Shown here: positions 61,201 through 64,000 of the stretch, in pieces | Position numbering within the stretch: the first letter of the stretch is position 1 | How the letters are laid out: every line of letters begins with the position of its first letter | Assembly (NCBI RefSeq): GCF_021295345.1 | Contig: NZ_JAIMJB010000003.1 | Coordinates: forward strand, 124,001-188,000 | Reading direction: 5' to 3' | Length of the DNA: 64,000 nt | From: Motilimonas eburnea | GTDB lineage: Bacteria; Pseudomonadota; Gammaproteobacteria; Enterobacterales; CBDFNC01 | Notes under the pieces: generated by a model | Told to the model about the DNA's origin: nothing | The model's database searches: none | The model's input: the letters and a program-made list of their open reading frames with translations, nothing else | Program-made: the position numbers and the translations under genes

Positions 61201-64000
61201 CCTAGGCTATCGGTCACGACAACGGTGACGAGGGCGCCATCTTCAATATATTTCACACCACCAACAAAGGTCGCATTGGCGGACTCTTGCGCGTTGAGTC
61301 GGCCATCACCATTGGTTTTAATAAATATCAGGGTTTGCGCCAACACATCTTTGATGGCGTCATCACTGGCTTGAGCCGTATTACCTGCCTTATCTTGCAC
61401 GGTTGCGGTGGCGGTTAATTCGCCTTCTTCAAGGCTGGAGAGATCAAGGTTATCAACCGACCATTTACCTTGCTTAACACTAGCCTCGGCATTAACGGTG
61501 TTGCCGTTGGCATCGCTGACCACTAGGTTGACCGTTTGGCCATTTTCAACCTGCACGACCGTACCATGAATATGAACCCCATTGATCTCAGCGCTGTTAA
61601 GCACATTGTCGGTGCCCGATTCAATCAAGATGTTAATACTGGCTTGGGTATCTTTAATGATTTGGGTATTTGCCGTGGCAATGTTGCCGGCTAGATCTTG
61701 CACCGTGGCCACAGCCGTGATCGGGCCATCTTGAAGTGGCGTTAAATCATTACCCAGAATAAACCAACGCCCATTATTCACTTGCGCGTTTAAGATTAAA
61801 CTGTCGCCGTTTTGATCGCTCACCACGACTTGCACCCAACGGCCATCTTCCACGCTGGTGACTCTGCCTGCCAAAATCTCATTATCCGCTTCGCTGGCAT
61901 TAAGGATACTGTCGCTAAGTTGCTGTTCAAAAAACAAATCAATGGTAGCGGTGGTGTCTTTTTCAACTTGTTGCTCAGCTATCGCAACGTTTCCTGCCTC
62001 GTCTTTTGCTAAGGCAATAAACGTGAGCTCACCATCAAACAGGGGCGTTAAGTCTAAATCTGGGAGTTGCCATTGACCGCCGGTTATCTCGGCAAAATAA
62101 AACTGACTTTGCTTGCCATCGGAAATTTCAATGATGACCTTTTGGCCATCCTCAATATGGCTGGCTTGTCCATGAATATGTACGCCTGTGACTTCAGAGT
62201 CATTGATCACTTGGTCTGAGCCCGCGTCGACATTGATGGTTAACTCGGCCAAGGTATCTTTTACGGCTTGGGCTTGCGCCGTTGCAACATTGCCGACGCG
62301 ATCTTGTACTTGGGCGGTTGCCACCAGAGGGCCTTCTTCTAAGCCACTAAAATCTGCGGCAGGGATCTCAAAATAGTTAAATGTCACCGTGGTCACAAAG
62401 ACCCGCTCATTGCCCGCTTGGTCGGTCACCGAAATTTGGACTAGTTCACCATTATTAACATCATTGGTGGTACCACTGAGTTTGGTTTTACCCACTTCAC
62501 GGCCATTTAGCACCCCATCGCCATGGGTTTCTATATTCAATGACAGGGTGGCAAGGGTATCAATTCGCTCGGTCACGGGAGCCGATGCCACGTTACCCGC
62601 TTGGTCACTGACACTCGCGACCACATCAAACTTGCCGTCAGCAAAGTGGGAGATATCTAATCCCGAAACCAGATATCGGCCATTCTCAACAATGGTCGTT
62701 ACTGAGCCTGTATTGCCTTGGCTATCTGTCGCTGTGATGGTGACAACTTGACCATCTTCTACACCCTTAACCCAACCATAAGCACGACCATTTTGGGTTT
62801 CTATTGAGTTTAACCAACCGTCACCACCATCATCGACAAATAGGGTGATTTCAGCATAGGTATCTTTATCTGCTTGGGCATTGGCGGTGGCAAGGTTACC
62901 GACTTTGTCGGTAACCTCTGCTGAGACTTGCAATGGGCCATCTGCCAAGGTCGATAAATCAATTGGCGATATTTGATAACCATTACCGTCAACTTGGGTG
63001 ACTAGGTTAATTTGTTGGCCGAGTTGATCGGTGATGGTTATGTTGACGCGTTCGCCATCATTCACCTCAAACACACTGCCGCGAATGGTTGCACCCAGCG
63101 ATTCTTGCTGGTTAATCACCCCATCACCACCGGTCAAGATATTCACCGAGATGGTGGCTTTGGTATCAATTAAAACCGTGTCGGTAGCTTGGGCTGGGTT
63201 ACCCGCATTATCAACCGTAGTAGCCGTAGCAGTGAACTCACCATCGGCAAAAGCACTTAAGTCTAGGCCAGTGACAAAATAGCGACCTTGCTGCACCGTG
63301 GTGGTGATGCTGCCGGTATTTCCTTGAGCGTCTATCGCGGTAATTTGGATTTGGGTGCCATCGGCAATGCCGGTTACCTCACCAAAGGCAGCCACATGTT
63401 GGATTTCTTCGCTATTAAGCCAGCCATCCCCCCCGTCATAAATAGTTAAGGTTATCTCTGCTAGGGTGTCTTTGTTTACCGTTTCGCTAGCCAACGCGGT
63501 ATTTCCGACCCTATCTTGCACTTCAGCTGTGATGGTAAGGGGGCCATCTTTTAACAAACTGATATCAGCATCACGCACCACCCATTGGCCATTTTTTACC
63601 GTGGCGAAAAACTCGGCGCTATTGCGACCATCAGACACTGTCAAGGTCAGCACTTGACCATCTTCAACTTGGCTTACGGAGCCAAAAAAGTGGCTTGCCA
63701 GTGACTCTTGTTGATTAATGATGCCATCCCCCCCATCGGCAACGTTCAAGGTGACCGATGCGAGGGTGTCCTTATAGGCTGTTGCCGACGCCGTCGCGGG
63801 GTTGCCGGCTTGATCTTGAGTCGAAGCGCTAACCTTAATAGGCCCTTCAGCTAATTCCGATAAATCGACGTGAAACAGGTTGAAAACATGGTTATTGACC
63901 GAGGTTTCAAAATACAGGGTCTTGCCATTCACATCGGTCACGCTGATTTCGATTGGCTCTCCTTGATCAACATTAAAGGTCGTGCCTGTAATGTGGGCAT
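52209..64000 (-). CDS. Giant type I-secreted adhesin with Ig-like repeats and RTX end, 5' end outside the window
   Basis: The frame is open from the right window edge to 52209, over 3,900 codons, so the true N-terminus is missing. From the edge to about 60140 there are twelve full repeats of 100-101 residues (opening K-D-T-L-A and holding V-E-D-G and D-x-A-G-N). A middle region carries T1SS-143-like domains (DFTVNIGSDQITQVWFDP) and a further series with D-Q-D-G-S-E motifs down to about 53 kb. The C-terminus has an RTX nonapeptide (GSGNDTLTGGTGADQFVF) and a secretion signal. This is the BpfA/LapA plan of a calcium-binding biofilm adhesin. Confidence 0.94.
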   Translation of the reverse strand, partial: AHITGTTFNVDQGEPIEISVTDVNGKTLYFETSVNNHVFNLFHVDLSELAEGPIKVSASTQDQAGNPATASATAYKDTLASVTLNVADGGDGIINQQESLASHFFGSVSQVEDGQVLTLTVSDGRNSAEFFATVKNGQWVVRDADISLLKDGPLTITAEVQDRVGNTALASETVNKDTLAEITLTIYDGGDGWLNSEEIQHVAAFGEVTGIADGTQIQITAIDAQGNTGSITTTVQQGRYFVTGLDLSAFADGEFTATATTVDNAGNPAQATDTVLIDTKATISVNILTGGDGVINQQESLGATIRGSVFEVNDGERVNITITDQLGQQINLVTQVDGNGYQISPIDLSTLADGPLQVSAEVTDKVGNLATANAQADKDTYAEITLFVDDGGDGWLNSIETQNGRAYGWVKGVEDGQVVTITATDSQGNTGSVTTIVENGRYLVSGLDISHFADGKFDVVASVSDQAGNVASAPVTERIDTLATLSLNIETHGDGVLNGREVGKTKLSGTTNDVNNGELVQISVTDQAGNERVFVTTVTFNYFEIPAADFSGLEEGPLVATAQVQDRVGNVATAQAQAVKDTLAELTINVDAGSDQVINDSEVTGVHIHGQASHIEDGQKVIIEISDGKQSQFYFAEITGGQWQLPDLDLTPLFDGELTFIALAKDEAGNVAIAEQQVEKDTTATIDLFFEQQLSDSILNASEADNEILAGRVTSVEDGRWVQVVVSDQNGDSLILNAQVNNGRWFILGNDLTPLQDGPITAVATVQDLAGNIATANTQIIKDTQASINILIESGTDNVLNSAEINGVHIHGTVVQVENGQTVNLVVSDANGNTVNAEASVKQGKWSVDNLDLSSLEEGELTATATVQDKAGNTAQASDDAIKDVLAQTLIFIKTNGDGRLNAQESANATFVGGVKYIEDGALVTVVVTDSLGLQAAGTAVIKDGLWTATGLDLTGFSDGPLTAVASVTDQAGNVATASDTVLKDVLSVLTVGIESGGDNLLNASEINQVVIFGQTNDVEDGDVVRFTITDGVNTSAQYSAVVVDGKWSHAPLDLSGFNEGALTVNAQVEDLAGNPASASASAVKDTLAQVSIEIITGSDDTLNQLEVGQTRLQGDVSQIEDGQLVDVVVQDQKGQQLSFQTTVIGGKWVLPSVDLSGLAEGDNNLTARVEVADLAGNLVSATDVASKDTLATISVEFVSGSDDALNASEINQVDIVGSVTDVEDGRDVAIVVTDVNGVSQHFSVQVSGGQFSLVDLDLSSLAEGTLTVMAEVTDVAGNLATASDTVNKDTLLAIDIDTLTGLNATEFILGKVTELFGTTTAEAGQVVTLLIQDASSTLTYTSVVDSSGQWRVPNIDVSSLSRFDVWSISAQVADQAGNSVQDETPDLNAPQYMLMFEVDLNKGALSDSTALEVTNGELTFSADQSQLKGLSSGGQGITANISSNQLQIELRRDGDGKLVSIAVLDPSSARVSVTQFLPLDQEAGKPSSLITYLVDVQQIDADGTQEKVILEASLNLRDAPPFAQPDLADVIEDQVQQGNLLDNDQSIDAPLTLTSVTYQGVTQSVNGTTDAVFDTDKGKLTVDVFGHWQLEVARNLNHQQTQELNFSYQIQDSDKDSASADVTLTIIDGDKGEMADVREQYTEPDYANPTPISHDFTLSSGSDDLDASTVKFANLAVISLNTGRLTSNGELVIFTLSSDGKQIIGHNGVAEVIRFDISAVSQANGVVQDVKATVTLTQSLPFDHQVSDNLTLPLAITATDLDGTAMATGQFIWQVADGNNPFMENTRVANLDETDLNAGNVVAVGDFTVNIGSDQITQVWFDPSKQPAGLTSGTVPINYVMDGDTLIAYKGLDPTKDHVFSVEIKGALNATGDSDLQYQVTLFQAIDQLDVSNNSVAELEIPLVVSVKDFDQDQVDQTLLVNIADSQSPDITGFGLTVTEIPKAPTTPSVITNSGQSTLTLTASQDALTKVGLEISSGSAVLLSDGSTLMHNGLQVTWQDDGNGSYKGVLADGTRIFTVTLPSSLGVDPNQTAQATLNFTLHQAIDHDLSNFNNNASLNLPVFVSDSDGSTGKVTISVNINDGLNPSLAITDTLQVDENQLQSEDFDADKIGFVLNQGSDDVVAINPVLAGQAIPGLTSHGEPVVLAGAANKNGWWLAKAGSQEVFRIQFNLDGTIKVQLKGPIDHLGSDDTVKTISLAVQAVDADGDVSAASQHLVNLEIADDIPSSQVDVLAVVEGSTKTFNLLSDKITGADGGEIVKVILPDNSEHPVGTAIVLVDDKNTPFGTLTINADGTGTLVTQVAPVGLGVFENIRYVVEDFDGDQAQSYLELVVADKPGEITITNTDTIEDTPLTLDLKVSTGDQDNGERVTHITIDKASLQGGSITLNGGALSTDVDGNLIINAAQLEEIGTTGVFQVIGDLVFTPALNSSDATQILDINFKANVATNSMPFVEENTIRIHVESDADAPIWDTSNSQFSYSGVEDGEAIQMQFKADLYDQDGSEKISYVIDNIQAGLTVSINGSVITNGDTVSATELDKLTLTMDAQTGQDLAGSFVFTIQAVATEKDNGDTESGAANLVIINVAPDADKPTLSVKDVRGLEDELILLNKAIEGALTDLDGSESLSFEVTLPADWSLVPIDGGRFTALGGDKYQVNGEDLLAGKVALLPKEDISSVSGSFFVSVKAIATESTQGGVVPVNETAESTEKQFEVILKGVVDTPTVIADGDWVFDDATQVISNSTVFYEDSLIPLNIHMATEDDDGSEDLNLLLSGVPDGFALTDASGNAAAITVAHFDEFGQPVYQVTVDELKQLYLKPKPDFSGVVKLNIEAIVTEPDGDSEPDGDAKPPADDSEYALTLEVNISPVIDSTGLAANSGEGLEDTQVALNLRPNLGADQDGSESVSAFTIKDMPAGMTLYFDGVAQTVPLDLASLVDGRSPTLDDLLASGRLAVAAPTDASGTFNFNVAYDITDTSEAGETVTQSFTDSASVTVIAQVEELTGPGNETLADITRLQSDHTVRESTDGSPIRLSGAVGFYDQDNDGSEVLDYIVIQAPNATTWYVEYGSPNQAIHDGNGRWLIPAGGLTSTSVMENAANILKDVQVHSSDKTLFPVSLAVSARVLDGDDAEMITTSIQVHFKQDSADSSASDVDDLQPIDPAAPCDNVIDGQEGQVISTAGHLNTSVAGDSNDEVSFTILASELAHGAIITGPGVVADYDPTGKYVVQYVFQESAIGGLNIVLKDKDFAGVMTIPVHVTATDSISGDTRSELQQLKLEITPVVDGVDLTVGADQINEDEITPLDLTAAFADSNITNEGVEALTGLTLVLNEGGSLIAPDGVLTKISDSPVTYQVSDMAQLDQISYLPPPHRSGEITIGVVAEVTDTAPGCNGSTNTATGTATTTLVLDVQPITDKASITASNVRGDEDTYISLQDLGVNFIDQDGSETMSIELSGVPAGSIVAIDNGGGSYTPVPNNGPDGGSFNGLATYSWAVDPADLAKLVIKPPLDFSGDIPLQVNVITYEIGTTDFVTTEGNFTLEVLPIGDDVQLFNAPDALTGQEGDVTHIDLNAVSLETNSNELIRLSVTVEFGSDLTAFEGLSGIRVGSQEAGFTLTGKQATATLIINASELDGFELITGPDAFGHFDLTVSVGTFDKAIVGGVLETDLGDPAIHHMTLDLTPVVDEPILTSQFDQVLAAQNSSVPLTLEMELINPDPSETGSVRVSGLPAGVTFNHGVADGADWLLTQDELADLTLEGLSQVQDFELTFTPIATLGSDQAQGTEQIIKVSVVNDTGSFTGSAADDIIVAGSGNDTLTGGTGADQFVFNAADQGTPAQDVITDFSVGEDSINLSNLLASVDVSNASALDNVIDLDDSSGSTLITIKLDGTNQVQTIELSGVDIDTLYGESSSGVSEADILTRLVNDQTLITGQ
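60140..63770 (-). repeat. Twelve tandem 300-base repeats encoding Ig-like domains
   Basis: The protein repeat is 100-101 residues, for example from the K-D-T-L-A at 63770 to the next at 63470. Copies share K/I-D-T-x-A, a G-G-D-G or G-S-D turn, V-E-D-G-Q, a Trp or Tyr before the L-D-L-S strand and D-x-A-G-N. At the DNA level the copies are diverged, so this is an old array and not a recent expansion. Confidence 0.9.

Noticed and set aside
52237..63657. Many plus-strand open frames opposite the adhesin gene
   Set aside because: They are rich in Ser, Thr, Val and Ala, run antisense to a single very long frame with a clear repeat pattern, and none has a ribosome site or family match.

Overview
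The window looks like chromosome of a marine or aquatic gammaproteobacterium of the Alteromonadales, most like Shewanella. The evidence is the set of neighbours: motX beside rnr-rlmB, a six-gene ExbB/TtpC/ExbD/TonB/TPR transport cluster with DUF3450, an EfpL-type elongation factor with Arg33, a second secDF pair, and a BpfA/LapA-like giant adhesin with its own type I exporter. No rRNA, tRNA, phage, insertion sequence or CRISPR array was seen.

Layout. 1-16.3 kb is mostly housekeeping: a DUF481 outer-membrane protein, elaA-rlmB-rnr, motX, the zinc-independent ribosomal proteins L31B/L36B behind a Zur-like and a Fur-like operator, efpL, a DASH cryptochrome, a glucose PTS permease divergent from a two-component system plus a glucose-binding-type periplasmic protein, and a long SOS1-like Na+/H+ antiporter interrupted by one in-frame amber codon. 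16.3-19.7 kb holds secF and secD, preceded by a 155-residue secreted protein whose position, length and C-terminal W-K-x-x-N-x-x-Y pattern match the Vibrio export-monitoring arrest peptide VemP. 19.8-22.8 kb has a TetR regulator with a perfect operator, a metallo-beta-lactamase-fold hydrolase and an NAD-dependent epimerase.

22.8-37.5 kb is an accessory island. It encodes two unrelated cysteine-protease-like proteins: a CE-clan (Ulp1/YopJ-like) protein with H264-D285-Q321-C326, and a C58 (YopT-like) protein with C25-H145-D166. The C58 gene sits at the end of an operon with two paralogous proteins of unknown family. Around them are many small genes of immunity-protein type: two Imm11-like paralogs, an Imm49-like protein fused to a membrane-anchored domain, three tandem membrane-anchored paralogs, and a duplicated gene with one copy killed by a single Glu-to-stop change. 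This part is visibly AT-rich from about 32 to 37 kb. No secretion machinery for the proteases lies in the window.

37.6-42.7 kb is the TonB2-type energising system behind a Fur-like box. 43-46.2 kb has an FAD oxidoreductase, an NlpC/P60 hydrolase and an EamA transporter. 46.2 kb to the end is a type I secretion operon on the minus strand: giant Ig-repeat/RTX adhesin (5' end outside the window), ABC exporter, membrane-fusion protein, TolC-like channel, OmpA-like lipoprotein and a small secreted protein of unknown function. LapG and LapD, which usually control such adhesins, are not seen in this window.

The strongest new leads are the VemP-like peptide in front of secDF, the two-paralog plus C58 operon, and the CE-clan protein next to an immunity-gene array. 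Several intergenic gaps also carry short tandem repeats with an 11-bp unit, each of a different sequence.
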